In this document: piece after piece, positions 17,040 through 26,417 of the stretch | Position numbering within the stretch: position 1 is the stretch's first letter | Layout: each line of letters opens with the position of its first letter | From: Foliimonas ilicis | Lineage (GTDB): Bacteria > Pseudomonadota > Alphaproteobacteria > Rhizobiales > Rhizobiaceae | Direction of reading: 5' to 3' | Assembly (NCBI RefSeq): GCF_039939195.1 | Contig: NZ_JBDUUH010000008.1 | Location: 124,001-188,000, forward strand | Length of the DNA: 64,000 nucleotides | The notes under the pieces: generated by a model | What the model was told of the DNA's origin: nothing | What the model saw: the letters and a program-made list of their open reading frames with translations, nothing else | Databases searched by the model: none | Position numbers and translations under genes: made by a program

Positions 17040-17191
17040 CACCCCCCTCTGGCCTGCCGGCGATCTCCCCCTCAAGGGGGGAGATCATCAGGTGTTGAAG
17101 TCCGGTCTTCACTTCGGAAGTTGGCGAAAGCAGATCTGCTATCTGATCTCCCCCCTTGAGGGGGAGATGGCCGGCAGGCCAGAGGGGGGTG
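17040..17191. repeat. Long intergenic palindrome, family A variant copy 3
   Basis: Arms are ACCCCCCTCTGGCCTGCCGG with CGATCTCCCCC and their complement, with GGCC replacing the GTCC of other copies. The core ends TATCTGATCTCC, close to copy 1. It lies between fdsA and fdhD within the fds operon. Confidence 0.82.
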
Positions 17192-17212
17192 CTGCCGACT
17201 TCAAGCACAATC

Positions 17213-20092
17213 CTACTCCGCCGCTTCAAGCGGCCGCACGATGCGGCGGCTCTGGCGGGCCTGGTCGTTATACTCGGTCTGCCACTCGCTCGGCCCGTTG
17301 GAAGGCCCGATCTGAACTGCGGTGACCTTGTATTCCGGGCAGTTCGTCGCCCAGTCGGAGAAGTCGGTCGTGATGACATTCGCCTGCGTGTCGGGATGGT
17401 GGAAGGTGGTGTAGACCACACCTGGCGACACACGATCCGTGATCAGCGCGCGCAGCGTCGTCTCGCCCGCACGGCTCTGCAAACGCACCCAGTCGCCATC
17501 GCGGATGCCGCGATTTTCGGCATCGTGCGGGTGAACTTCCAGACGATCTTCCGCATGCCAGATGACATTTTCGGTACGCCGCGTCTGCGCGCCGACATTG
17601 TATTGCGAGAGGATGCGGCCGGTGGTCAGAAGCAGCGGAAAGCGCGGGCCGGTCTTTTCGTCCGTCGCGACATATTCGGTGCGGATGAACTTGCCCTTGC
17701 CGCGCACGAAACCGTCCATATGCATGATCGGCGTGCCTTCCGGCGCTTTCTCGTTGCAAGGCCACTGCACGGAGCCCATTTTTTCGAGGAAATCATAGGA
17801 GACATTCGCAAAAGACGGCGTTGTCTGTGCGATTTCGTCCATGACTTGCGATGGATGCGTATAGGCCCAGTTCAGGCCCATCGCCTGCGCAAGCTTCTGC
17901 GTCACTTCCCAATCGGCAAAGCCGTTTTTCGGAGCCATGACCTTACGCACGCGGTTGATGCGGCGCTCTGCATTGGTGAAGGTGCCGTCCTTTTCGAGGA
18001 AGGTCGAACCCGGCAGGAAGACGTGGGCGTAGTTGGCAGTTTCGTTCAGGAAAAGGTCGTGCACGACAACGCATTCCATCGCGGCCAGACCAGCAGAAAC
18101 ATGCTTGGTGTCGGGGTCGGACTGAAGAATGTCCTCGCCCTGAATGTAGATGCCCTTGAACGTGCCTTCGACGGCCGCGTCCAGCATGTTGGGAATGCGC
18201 AGGCCCGGCTCATTGTCGAGCTTCACGCCCCACAGGCTCTCATAGATGTCGCGCACGGCATCGCCCGAGATGTGGCGATAGCCCGGAAGCTCGTGCGGGA
18301 AGGAACCCATGTCGCACGAACCCTGCACATTGTTCTGGCCGCGCAGCGGGTTCACGCCGACGCCGCGCCGGCCGATATTGCCGGTCAGCATGGCGAGGTT
18401 GGCGATGGCGATGACAGTGGTCGAACCCTGGCTGTGTTCCGTCACGCCGAGGCCGTAATAGATCGCGCCGTTGCCGCCCGTCGCGTATAGCCGGGCTGCC
18501 TCGCGGATTTTCTGTGCCGGTACGCCGGACAGCTTTTCGACTTCCTCCGGGCTGTGGCGGTCGTCGGATACGAAGGTCGCGTAATCCTCGAACTCCGACC
18601 AATCGCAGCGCTCGCGGATGAACTGCTCGTCGAATAGCCCTTCCGTCACGACGACATGGGCAAGCGAGGTGATCACGGCGACATTGGTGCCGGGCTTCAG
18701 CGGCAGGTGATGCGTGGCCTTGGCGTGGACCGAATCCACGGTCTCCGTGACGCGCGGGTCGAGTACGATCAGCTTGGCGCCTTGGCGGATGCGCTTCTTC
18801 ATGCGCGAGGCAAAGACCGGATGCGCGGCAGAAGGATTGGCGCCGATCACCATGATGACGTCGGAATCCTCGACCGAGTCGAAATCCTGTGTGCCGGCTG
18901 AGGTGCCGAAGGTCTGGCCGAGGCCGTAGCCGGTCGGCGAATGGCAGACGCGTGCGCAGGTATCGACATTGTTGTTGCCGAAACCCTGACGGATCAGCTT
19001 CTGGACGAGATAGGTTTCCTCGTTGGTGCAGCGCGAGGAGGTGATGCCGCCGATTGCCGCGCGGCCATACTGGTACTGGAGGCGGCGGAATTCGTTGGCG
19101 GTGTAGGTAAGCGCTTCCTCCCACGATACTTCGCGCCATGGATCAGTGATCTTTTCGCGGATCATCGGGTTGAGAATGCGCTCCTTGTGGGTCGCATAAC
19201 CATAGGCGAAGCGGCCTTTGACGCAGGAATGGCCGCGATTAGCCTTGCCGTCTTTCCACGGCACCATACGCACCAGTTCGTCGCCGCGCATTTCAGCCTT
19301 GAACGAGCAGCCGACGCCGCAATAGGCGCAAGTCGTGACCACCGAATGCTCCGGCTGGCCGATCTGAATGACGGATTTTTCCGTCAGCGTCGCGGTCGGG
19401 CAGGCCTGAACGCATGCGCCGCAAGAAACGCATTCGGATTCGACGAAAGCCTCATGCATGCCAGGCGAAACGCGGCTGCCGAAGCCACGGCCTTCGATGG
19501 TCAGCGCGAAGGTGCCCTGAACCTCTTCGCAGGCGCGCACGCAGCGCGAGCAGACGATACATTTCGATGGATCATAGGTGAAGTAAGGGTTGGACTCGTC
19601 CTTCGCCATCCATTTGAAGTTTTCGGCACCGTCGTTTTTCTTGAAAACGTGGTTTTCGCCTTCATAGCCGTAGCGCACATCGCGCAGTCCGACGACACCG
19701 GCCTGCGTCTGCAATTCGCAGTCGCCATTGGCGGCGCAGGTCAGGCAGTCAAGCGGATGGTCGGAAATGTAAAGTTCCATCACGCCGCGGCGGATGTCCT
19801 TCAGGCGGCCGGTCTGCGTCTTGACGACCATTCCGGGCGCGACGGGCGTCGTGCAGGAAGACGGCGTGCCATTGCGGCCTTCGATCTCGACGAGGCAAAG
19901 GCGGCAGGAGCCGAACGCATCGACCATGTCGGTGGCGCAAAGCTTCGGAATCTTGATGCCTGCCTCCATCGAGGCACGCATGATCGAGGTGCCTTCGGGC
20001 ACGGTGATCTCGAAGCCATCGACGGTCAGCGTTATCTGCTTTTCCGATTTCGAGGCCGGTGTGCCGTAGTCGATTTCGTGAATCATGCCCAT
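17213..20092 (-). CDS. fdsA: NAD-dependent formate dehydrogenase alpha subunit
   Basis: A 959-residue catalytic subunit that oxidises formate to CO2 at a molybdenum bis-pterin site. The start at 20092 has AGGAG upstream. In order: an N-terminal 2Fe-2S ferredoxin domain (Cys 52, 63, 66, 80), a His-Cys3 cluster near 112-125, two 4Fe-4S motifs CIVCSRC (178-188) and CVSCGAC (221-231), a further cluster CAYCGVGC (255-262, Cys 290), then the molybdopterin domain with active-site Cys-His at 383-384 (ARVCHSP). It is therefore a cysteine, not selenocysteine, enzyme. Length matches FdsA of Rhodobacter capsulatus. Confidence 0.95.
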   Translation of the reverse strand: MGMIHEIDYGTPASKSEKQITLTVDGFEITVPEGTSIMRASMEAGIKIPKLCATDMVDAFGSCRLCLVEIEGRNGTPSSCTTPVAPGMVVKTQTGRLKDIRRGVMELYISDHPLDCLTCAANGDCELQTQAGVVGLRDVRYGYEGENHVFKKNDGAENFKWMAKDESNPYFTYDPSKCIVCSRCVRACEEVQGTFALTIEGRGFGSRVSPGMHEAFVESECVSCGACVQACPTATLTEKSVIQIGQPEHSVVTTCAYCGVGCSFKAEMRGDELVRMVPWKDGKANRGHSCVKGRFAYGYATHKERILNPMIREKITDPWREVSWEEALTYTANEFRRLQYQYGRAAIGGITSSRCTNEETYLVQKLIRQGFGNNNVDTCARVCHSPTGYGLGQTFGTSAGTQDFDSVEDSDVIMVIGANPSAAHPVFASRMKKRIRQGAKLIVLDPRVTETVDSVHAKATHHLPLKPGTNVAVITSLAHVVVTEGLFDEQFIRERCDWSEFEDYATFVSDDRHSPEEVEKLSGVPAQKIREAARLYATGGNGAIYYGLGVTEHSQGSTTVIAIANLAMLTGNIGRRGVGVNPLRGQNNVQGSCDMGSFPHELPGYRHISGDAVRDIYESLWGVKLDNEPGLRIPNMLDAAVEGTFKGIYIQGEDILQSDPDTKHVSAGLAAMECVVVHDLFLNETANYAHVFLPGSTFLEKDGTFTNAERRINRVRKVMAPKNGFADWEVTQKLAQAMGLNWAYTHPSQVMDEIAQTTPSFANVSYDFLEKMGSVQWPCNEKAPEGTPIMHMDGFVRGKGKFIRTEYVATDEKTGPRFPLLLTTGRILSQYNVGAQTRRTENVIWHAEDRLEVHPHDAENRGIRDGDWVRLQSRAGETTLRALITDRVSPGVVYTTFHHPDTQANVITTDFSDWATNCPEYKVTAVQIGPSNGPSEWQTEYNDQARQSRRIVRPLEAAE

Positions 20093-20120
20093 GATGTGGC
20101 TCCTGAAACGCAGACGGGTT

Positions 20121-20271
20121 TCCTTCTCCCCTTGCGGGAGAAGGTGGCCGAGCAAAGCGAGGTCGGATGAGGGGTGTTGGACGGAGCGGATACGGTGGCG
20201 ATCTGGCCAACACCCCTCATCCGTCTTGACGCTGCGCGCCAATCCACCTTCTCCCGCAAGGGGAGAAGGAA
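20121..20271. repeat. Palindromic repeat, family B copy 3
   Basis: Arms CCTTCTCCCCTTGCGGGAGAAGG and GGTCGGATGAGGGGTG return as CACCCCTCATCCG and CACCTTCTCCCGCAAGGGG. It sits in the 205-base gap between fdsB and fdsA. Confidence 0.85.
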
Positions 20272-20297
20272 GATCGACGTCGCTGATGTCAGTTTTT

Positions 20298-21854
20298 TCA
20301 TTCTGCCGCCTCCTTCATCTGATGCGGCCGGAAGTCTTCGGGGAAATGATTGAGCGCGCTCATCACGGGATAGGGGGTGAACCCACCCAGCGCGCAGAGC
20401 GAGCCGAACTTCATCGTGTTGCAAAGATCGGTAACGAGTTCGATCTGCTTTTCCGGCTCGATGTTCTGCGCAAGCTTGTCCAGTGTTTCGACACCGCGCG
20501 TCGAGCCGATGCGGCAGGGCGTGCACTTGCCGCAGCTTTCGATGGCACAGAATTCCATCGCGAAACGGGCTTGTTTCAACATATCGGCAGTATCGTCGAA
20601 AATTGTGATGCCGGCATGGCCGATCAGGCCGCTCTTGGCCGCGAATGCTTCATAGTCGAAAGGCGTGTCGAACAGCGCGCGCGGGAAATAAGCACCCAGC
20701 GGCCCACCAACCTGCACCGCCTTGACCTCGCGTCCCGTCGCCGTGCCGCCGCCGATTTCATCGACGATTTCGCCAAGCGTCAGGCCGAATGCCGCTTCGA
20801 ACAGGCCGCCATGCTTGACGTTGCCGGCAATCTGGATCGGGATCGTGCCGCGCGAGCGGCCCATGCCGAAATCCTTGTAGAAAGCGGCACCGCGATCCAT
20901 GATGATCGGCACGGAGGCCAGCGATATCACATTGTTGATGACGGTCGGCCTGCCGAACAGACCCTGTATAGCGGGGAGAGGCGGTTTGGCCCGCACCACA
21001 CCACGCTTGCCTTCAAGGCTGTTCAGCAGCGAGGTTTCCTCGCCGCAGACATAAGCGCCCGCACCGACGCGGATTTCCATATCGAATGCATTGGGCGAGC
21101 CCAGAACGTTGAGCCCCAGAACGCCTTCGCGCCGCGCGATCTCCACTGCGCGTTCCATGATGCGGATCGCGTGAGGATATTCGGAGCGAATGTAGATGTA
21201 GCCTTTGGTGGCACCGGTCGCGATGCCCGCAATCGTCATGCCCTCGATCAGCACGAACGGGTCGCCTTCCATGATCATGCGGTCGGCAAAGGTCGCGCTG
21301 TCGCCTTCATCGGCGTTGCAGACGATGTATTTGCGGTCGCCGGTCGTTTCCAGAACCGTCTTCCACTTGATGCCTGTCGGGAAGCCCGCGCCGCCGCGAC
21401 CGCGAAGACCCGATTCCGTTACCTGCGTGACGATATTCATCGGGGCGAGCGCGACTGCGTTCTCAAGCCCCTTCAGGCCGCCATGCGCCTTGTAATCGTC
21501 CAGAGACAGCGGATCGATGATGCCGCAACGGGCGAAGGTCAGACGCGTCTGCTTTGCCAGAAACGGAATGGCTTCCGGGTCGCCCAATGCAGTTTTGTGC
21601 GTGCCGCCCGATAGGAAATCCGCATCGAACAGGGATTTGACGTCGGATGGCTTCACCGGGCCATAGGCGACGCGGCCGTTTTCGGTCTGCACTTCGACCA
21701 TCGGCTCCAGCCAGTAAAGCCCGCGCGAACCGTTGCGAACGATCCTGGCGGTCGTGCCGCGCTCGACCAGTTCAGCCTCGATTGCGCGCGCAACCTTGTC
21801 CGCACCCAGCGCCAGAGCGCCGGAATCGCCGGGTATGTAAATCGTCACGCTCAT
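20298..21854 (-). CDS. fdsB: NAD-dependent formate dehydrogenase beta subunit
   Basis: A 518-residue diaphorase subunit homologous to NuoF with a NuoE-like N-terminal fusion. It carries FMN, the NAD site (GRGGAGFPTGIKW and the PKYIVCNADEGDSATF-like stretch) and a 4Fe-4S cluster in SCGKCTPCRIGS near the C-terminus. It receives electrons from FdsA and reduces NAD. Its GTG/ATG region overlaps the end of fdsG by 4 bases, so the two are coupled. The N-terminal ~120 residues lack a full set of cluster cysteines. Confidence 0.94.
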   Translation of the reverse strand: MSVTIYIPGDSGALALGADKVARAIEAELVERGTTARIVRNGSRGLYWLEPMVEVQTENGRVAYGPVKPSDVKSLFDADFLSGGTHKTALGDPEAIPFLAKQTRLTFARCGIIDPLSLDDYKAHGGLKGLENAVALAPMNIVTQVTESGLRGRGGAGFPTGIKWKTVLETTGDRKYIVCNADEGDSATFADRMIMEGDPFVLIEGMTIAGIATGATKGYIYIRSEYPHAIRIMERAVEIARREGVLGLNVLGSPNAFDMEIRVGAGAYVCGEETSLLNSLEGKRGVVRAKPPLPAIQGLFGRPTVINNVISLASVPIIMDRGAAFYKDFGMGRSRGTIPIQIAGNVKHGGLFEAAFGLTLGEIVDEIGGGTATGREVKAVQVGGPLGAYFPRALFDTPFDYEAFAAKSGLIGHAGITIFDDTADMLKQARFAMEFCAIESCGKCTPCRIGSTRGVETLDKLAQNIEPEKQIELVTDLCNTMKFGSLCALGGFTPYPVMSALNHFPEDFRPHQMKEAAE

Positions 21855-22330
21855 AGGCGAACCTCCGCGGCGATTTCTTCCAGCTTTTCGTCGTCAAGCC
21901 GCCCGATCACTTCGCCATCCAGCATCGCTGCCGGTGCACAGGCGCAAAGACCGAGGCAATAAACCGGCTCGAGCGTGACGGAATTGTCCTTGGCGGTTTC
22001 GTGAAATCCGATGCCGAGCAATTGCTGGATGCGGCTTGCGATCCTGTCGCTGCCCATCGACTGGCATGCCTCGGCCTGACAAACCTTCAGGACGTGGCGC
22101 CCAGCCGGTTCGCTGCGATAATCATGGTAGAAGGTCATCACGCCATGGGCTTCGGCGCGCGAAATGTTCAGCGCCTCTGCAACAATCGGTAGCGCTTCGC
22201 CGGGAACGTATCCGAATTCCTCCTGAAGGCCATGGAGGATCGGCAGAAGCGGCCCTTCAAGACCCTTCAGTTCGTCGATGACCTCATAGGTTCTCGACTC
22301 AATATCGGTACGTGCAGTCTGCATCGCCAT
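21851..22330 (-). CDS. fdsG: NAD-dependent formate dehydrogenase gamma subunit
   Basis: A 159-residue NuoE-like subunit with a thioredoxin-fold 2Fe-2S site. Four cysteines are visible in VCQAEACQSMG and YCLGLCACAP. It passes electrons between the FdsB flavin and the remaining clusters. It is the first structural gene of the fds operon, downstream of and codirectional with the LysR regulator. Two possible ATGs are two codons apart; I use the first. Confidence 0.93.
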   Translation of the reverse strand: MAMQTARTDIESRTYEVIDELKGLEGPLLPILHGLQEEFGYVPGEALPIVAEALNISRAEAHGVMTFYHDYRSEPAGRHVLKVCQAEACQSMGSDRIASRIQQLLGIGFHETAKDNSVTLEPVYCLGLCACAPAAMLDGEVIGRLDDEKLEEIAAEVRL

Positions 22331-22416
22331 GCAGCGCCCTCCCTGAAAATTAGAATTCCTCCAAGGTCAGCAAAGCAAACACTTATGTATAGATCAATAG
22401 AGCAGTTCCGTCAGTC

Positions 22417-22433
22417 GATAGAAAATTTCTATC
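22417..22433. promoter_or_regulatory. 17-base perfect palindrome before fdsG
   Basis: GATAGAAAATTTCTATC is a perfect palindrome around one base, centred about 95 bases before the fdsG start and touching the lysR stop. A related CTATTGATCTATAC lies ~30 bases closer to fdsG. Position and AT-rich symmetry suit a LysR-type activation site, but this is inference. Confidence 0.5.
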
Positions 22434-23328
22434 AAACGGAGCCGAGCGCTGCGGCCAAACCGCGGGCCTCATGCAGCAGGGCTGAGACAATCGGGGTGTT
22501 TGGATCGCGATGCGCGGCGACCACGCCGACGATGTGGCTGGCATCCGGCTCGACGATCGGGATCGCGCGGATCGGTTCGGAAAAGCCGAATGTCTCGGCA
22601 AGGTTGAGCGGCATGATCGACGCCCATTTGCCGGTGCGGATATGTGAAAAAAGCACGATCATCGAATTGGATTCGAGCGTTGCATGGGCCTCGACGCCAG
22701 CTTCCGCCAGATGCCGGTTGATGATGCGCCGGTTCTGCATGTCGGGCGTCAGCAAGCAAAGGGGCAGGGAACTGACTTCCGCCCAGCTAACCGATTCCCG
22801 GTCGGAATAGACGTTGCCTGCCGCCGTTATCAGCCGGTAGCGCTCGGAATAGATGGGCACGGATGTCACGCGGCCGAGCGGTTCGTTTTCAAGATAGGTG
22901 ATGCCGATATCGATCTCGAAATTGTCGAGCAGCGTCAGCACTTCGATGGAAGTGCGCGAGATGATCGAGAACGTCACATTCGGGTGTTTGTCGCGAAAGG
23001 GTGTGGTGAGGCGTGGTGTCATCGCGAGTGCTGTGGGAATGGCCGCGATACGCACATGGCCCGCAAGCCCGTGATGCGTGGCGCGCATTTCCTCGCGCAT
23101 CGTGCGTGTATCGCCGACGATGCGACGCGCCCATTCCAGCACGCGCTGGCCTTCCGGCGTCAGGCCCTGAAAGCGCGAGCCGCGCTGCACCAGCATGACA
23201 CCGAGCGTTTCTTCAAGCTGCTTGATGCCGGCCGAAAGCGTCGGCTGCGTCACGCCACATTCTTCGGCGGCATGGCCGAAATGCTGTTCGCGGGCGAGGG
23301 CCAGAAAAAACTCGAGCTTGTCGATCAT
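22432..23328 (-). CDS. LysR-family transcriptional regulator of the fds operon
   Basis: A 298-residue LysR-type regulator. The N-terminal winged helix-turn-helix is seen in LARERQHFGHAAEECGVTQPTL-like sequence (residues ~10-35), followed by the periplasmic-binding-fold effector domain. It is transcribed in the same direction as fdsGBA and lies 101 bases upstream of fdsG, matching the fdsR-fds arrangement known in other proteobacteria. It probably activates the operon in response to formate or a related signal. The call as fds regulator rests on location. Confidence 0.88.
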   Translation of the reverse strand: MIDKLEFFLALAREQHFGHAAEECGVTQPTLSAGIKQLEETLGVMLVQRGSRFQGLTPEGQRVLEWARRIVGDTRTMREEMRATHHGLAGHVRIAAIPTALAMTPRLTTPFRDKHPNVTFSIISRTSIEVLTLLDNFEIDIGITYLENEPLGRVTSVPIYSERYRLITAAGNVYSDRESVSWAEVSSLPLCLLTPDMQNRRIINRHLAEAGVEAHATLESNSMIVLFSHIRTGKWASIMPLNLAETFGFSEPIRAIPIVEPDASHIVGVVAAHRDPNTPIVSALLHEARGLAAALGSV

Positions 23329-23469
23329 GCAGTAAAACCGGTTTGGACGCGAAGGTCCGGGAAAATGCCCCGTTGCGCAAGTTAATAAACTAAAGCTATC
23401 GAAGTGACGATTTGGCGTTCCTGCAAAACTGCATTATCTGAACTCCATTCATTAGAGGCAGCATTATCC

Positions 23470-24657
23470 ATGACCGGCGTTACCAAAGACATCGTTCTAG
23501 ACAGGCTGAAGACGGTAAACGGACCGGATTTTACCGGAAATATCGTTGAACTTGGCCTGGTTTCAGACATTTTCATTGCCGATTCGAAGGTTTTCTTCTC
23601 GATCACGGTTCCGGCTGCGCGTGCCAATGAAATGGAACCGCTGCGCGCTGCCGCCGAACGCGTCGTTAAAGGCATCGAGGGCGTGGCAGGTGCTGTCGTC
23701 GCACTCACCGCAGAACGCAAGGGTGGCGGAATGGAAGCGCCGGTTGCGCGCCCGGCGCCGCCGAAGCCTGCTCCAAGACCCGCACCGCAAGCCGCTGCAC
23801 CGAGGCCAGGCCCGGCTGGTGCGCCTGCCGGTCATCAGCCCGCGAAGCGCGGCGTTCCCGGCATCGATGCTATCATTGCGGTCGCTTCCGGCAAGGGCGG
23901 TGTCGGCAAATCGACCACCGCCGCCAACATCGCGCTCGGACTTCAGGCCCTCGGATTGAAAGTCGGCGTGCTGGATGCCGATATTTACGGGCCGTCCATG
24001 CCGCGCCTTCTCAAAATTTCGGGCAGACCCGAGACGGTCGATGGCAAAATCCTGAAGCCGATGGAAAATTACGGGCTGAAGGTCATGTCCATGGGCTTCC
24101 TGGTCGATGAAGAAACGCCGATGATCTGGCGTGGCCCGATGGTGATGTCGGCTTTGACCCAGATGCTACGCGAGGTCGAGTGGGGCAAACTCGACGTGCT
24201 TGTCGTCGATATGCCGCCCGGCACGGGTGACGCCCAGCTTACGATGGCGCAGCAAGTGCCGCTGGCAGGCGCTGTCATCGTGTCGACCCCGCAGGATCTG
24301 GCACTGATCGACGCGCGCAAGGGCCTGAACATGTTCAAGAAGGTCGATGTGCCATTGCTCGGCATCGTCGAGAATATGAGCTACTTCATCGCGCCGGATA
24401 CGGGTACGCGCTACGACATTTTCGGTCACGGCGGCGCGCGCAACGAGGCCGAGCGCCTCGGTGTGACTTTTCTTGGCGAAGTGCCTCTCGAAATGGGAAT
24501 CCGCGAAACGTCCGACGCCGGAACGCCGCTCACGATTTCGCAGCCGGACAGTGTCACGGCCCAAACCTACCGCGACATCGCGGCGAAGGTCTGGGAGCGT
24601 CTTCTGGAGGAGCGCGGCGCAGCCGAGCAGGCGACACCGTCCATCGTTTTCGAGTAG
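23470..24657 (+). CDS. Mrp/ApbC-type iron-sulfur carrier ATPase
   Basis: A 395-residue P-loop ATPase. An N-terminal MIP18/DUF59 domain (~1-90) and a Pro/Ala-rich linker (~95-130) precede the deviant Walker A GKGGVGKST (~147). Further motifs are DADIYGPS and DMPPGTGDAQL. The usual C-terminal CxxC that binds the bridging 4Fe-4S cluster is missing: the region reads YFIAPDTGTRYDIFG. The protein may still act as a chaperone or in MinD-like roles. The ATG at 23470 has AGAGG 11 bases upstream. It is divergent from the LysR gene. Confidence 0.88.
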   Translation: MTGVTKDIVLDRLKTVNGPDFTGNIVELGLVSDIFIADSKVFFSITVPAARANEMEPLRAAAERVVKGIEGVAGAVVALTAERKGGGMEAPVARPAPPKPAPRPAPQAAAPRPGPAGAPAGHQPAKRGVPGIDAIIAVASGKGGVGKSTTAANIALGLQALGLKVGVLDADIYGPSMPRLLKISGRPETVDGKILKPMENYGLKVMSMGFLVDEETPMIWRGPMVMSALTQMLREVEWGKLDVLVVDMPPGTGDAQLTMAQQVPLAGAVIVSTPQDLALIDARKGLNMFKKVDVPLLGIVENMSYFIAPDTGTRYDIFGHGGARNEAERLGVTFLGEVPLEMGIRETSDAGTPLTISQPDSVTAQTYRDIAAKVWERLLEERGAAEQATPSIVFE

Positions 24658-24668
24658 ACGTCAGCGCC

Positions 24669-24830
24669 GTCCCCCCACTCCGTCACGGCTTCGCCGAGCC
24701 ACCTCTCCCCCATTTCATGGGGGCGAGGAACCAAAGTTCGGCAAAGGTGGCGGGCGTCTCAGAAATAAGGTTCCTCGCCCCCGCAAGGCGGGGGAGAGGT
24801 GGCTCGGCGAAGCCGAGACGGAGAGGGGGT
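24669..24830. repeat. Palindromic repeat, family C
   Basis: Arms CCCCCACTCCGTCACGGCTT and GCCGAGCCACCTCTCCCC, then returning GGGGAGAGGTGGCTCGGCG and GCCGAGACGGAGAGGGGG. Inner arms GAGGAACC/GGTTCCTC also pair. Only this copy was seen in the window. It follows the mrp stop and may end transcription from both sides. Confidence 0.8.
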
Positions 24831-24860
24831 TGCTATGCGAACAGCCTCACAGTCTGAATA

Positions 24861-25313
24861 TCACCCAGCGCTAACCCTCTCGCCGAAAGTCGAGAAAAAC
24901 TGCCCGGCAAGCTTCTTCGATGTGGATGTGATCAACCGGCTTCCAAGCTGCGCGATCTTTCCGCCGACATCGGCTTTCGCCTCATATTTGAGGATCGTCG
25001 CGTTCGGGCCGTCCTCGGTCAGCGTCACATCCGCACCGCCCTTCGCAAAGCCCGCAATCCCGCCCTTTCCCTCGCCGGAGATCGTGTAGGAGTGCGGCGG
25101 CTTGAGGTTCTTCAGCGTTACTTCGCCGTTGAACGTCGCCTTGATCGGCCCGATCTTGAGCACGACAACCGCCGACATGTCCTTGTCGGATGTCTTTTCA
25201 AGGCTCTGGCAGCCGGGAATGCTTTCCTTGAGGATTTCGGGATCGTTCAGCGCTTCCCAGACTTTCGCGATCGGCGCTGCGATACGCTCCTCGCCTTCGA
25301 TGACAAGTGCCAT
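24861..25313 (-). CDS. CoxG-like SRPBCC-domain protein
   Basis: A 150-residue protein of the CoxG/START-like fold. The pattern IAAPIAKVWEALNDPEILKE and SIPGCQSLEK at the start is typical, as is GKIAQLGSRLITSTSKKLAGQFF at the end. CoxG helps CO or related molybdenum-hydroxylase dehydrogenases reach the membrane, but no such genes are visible here, so the partner is unknown. The start at 25313 has GAGGAGG upstream; a longer reading frame begins 22 codons earlier with a poorer site. Confidence 0.82.
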   Translation of the reverse strand: MALVIEGEERIAAPIAKVWEALNDPEILKESIPGCQSLEKTSDKDMSAVVVLKIGPIKATFNGEVTLKNLKPPHSYTISGEGKGGIAGFAKGGADVTLTEDGPNATILKYEAKADVGGKIAQLGSRLITSTSKKLAGQFFSTFGERVSAG

Positions 25314-25438
25314 GACGGGTTCCTCCTCAGGGTTGTCGCCCGAAGGTAGAGAAGGGATCGAGACCTGTCCATCACACAAAAGCGGGATAGAGATTGGCGC
25401 TCCACGCGGCCCGATCCGGCCGCGTGAAACGGCGGGTT

Positions 25439-25642
25439 TCAGGCGACGGTAAGCGGCGGTGTGCCTTCATGAATCGCGCGACGGATTTCCGCCCGGAATT
25501 CAGGCGTATCGTGCTCATGATGTACTGATACGGCATGTTGCGTCGCGGCTTCGACGAGTTCATCGTCGCTGTCTGCTGAAATCGCAACCGTGCACCGCAT
25601 GTCACTGGGGAATTCGCGGCAGTCTATGTATTTTCTTGCCAT
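25439..25642 (-). CDS. DUF1059 small protein
   Basis: A 67-residue protein whose start ARKYIDCREFPSDMRCTVAI is typical of DUF1059, a family often annotated as small metal-binding proteins. Two cysteines sit at about positions 8 and 16. The ATG has GGAGG a few bases upstream. No function is known to me. It stands alone between the CoxG-like gene and a divergent conserved hypothetical gene. Confidence 0.78.
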   Translation of the reverse strand: MARKYIDCREFPSDMRCTVAISADSDDELVEAATQHAVSVHHEHDTPEFRAEIRRAIHEGTPPLTVA

Positions 25643-25779
25643 TTCTTCCTCCCATAAATAGGCGTCGAGCTTTCGGCGCCATATTGAGAATAAGCCTGCG
25701 CCGATTACCCGGCAAATCAATACTGCAGGCTTTGCATTGAAGCCGCGCGCTCACTACCTTGCCGTAAGAAGGAGCTGCC

Positions 25780-26184
25780 ATGTCACGACGACGTTCATCT
25801 TTGGGCCTGTTTGGAATGTTCGGCCGGTCCGGCGATCTGCGCCAGCTCGATCAGGCGCTTCGCGTGGTCGATGTGCATCCCGCACTTGTCCCTGAAGGCG
25901 TGAAACTGACAATCGTCAATCTCATGAAAGACCACTCGACAGGCGAGCCGCCGCTGGAAGCCTATCTGCATGTGGCTCAAATCTTCGGATATTGCGTCGT
26001 CGGCGATGAGGCGTTCGAACGCGTGAATGGAACGGATGCGCTTCACGCCGTCGAGCGGCGTGTCGAGGCCGCACTTGGCGATGAAGACAGCGAGGATGCG
26101 CAGATGATCCTTCTCGCGCTCCATGCGCGATTGATCAGCGCCGAAGTGATCGAGAAATACGGCCTCAGCGCGTCAACGGAATAA
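25780..26184 (+). CDS. Conserved hypothetical protein
   Basis: A 134-residue soluble protein with AAGGAG 7 bases before its ATG. The N-terminus is basic (SRRRSSLGLFGMFGR), and the remainder is mostly helical and acidic, with no cysteine pair or membrane segment. I do not recognise the family. It is likely real because the ribosome site is strong and codon use matches neighbours. It is monocistronic and is followed by a family A repeat. Confidence 0.65.
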   Translation: MSRRRSSLGLFGMFGRSGDLRQLDQALRVVDVHPALVPEGVKLTIVNLMKDHSTGEPPLEAYLHVAQIFGYCVVGDEAFERVNGTDALHAVERRVEAALGDEDSEDAQMILLALHARLISAEVIEKYGLSASTE

Positions 26185-26190
26185 AACAGC

Positions 26191-26404
26191 TCCTGTTTTG
26201 ATGTAATCGCGAGGCCCCCCTCTGTCCTGCCGGACATCTCCCCCACGCGTGGGGAGACTACTCTGTCATGAAAGCGCGGCACCAATTAAAGCCGTTGCAG
26301 AATGAAGGCGGAGAGAGTTGCGTCAGCCAATCTCCCCACCTGTGGGGGAGATGTCCGGCAGGACAGAGGGGGGCGCTGTCCCGCCAGCGTTTCTATCTAA
26401 AAAT
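26191..26404. repeat. Family A palindrome copy 4 with extended flanks, core orientation 1
   Basis: The palindromic arms (about 26213-26260 and 26330-26373) are flanked on the left by TCCTGTTTTGATGTAATCGC and on the right by GCGCTGTCCCGCCAGCG through CTAAAAAT. The core reads ACTCTGTCATGAAAGCGCGG onward. The copy at 32268 shares both flanks but has this core as the reverse complement. Confidence 0.88.
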
Positions 26405-26417
26405 GAAGGGCTCTAAC

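Noticed and set aside
17156..18490. Long plus-strand reading frame (444 codons) opposite fdsA
   Set aside because: It is antisense to a full-length, motif-rich fdsA and shows no domain; high-GC genomes give such open frames on the opposite strand.
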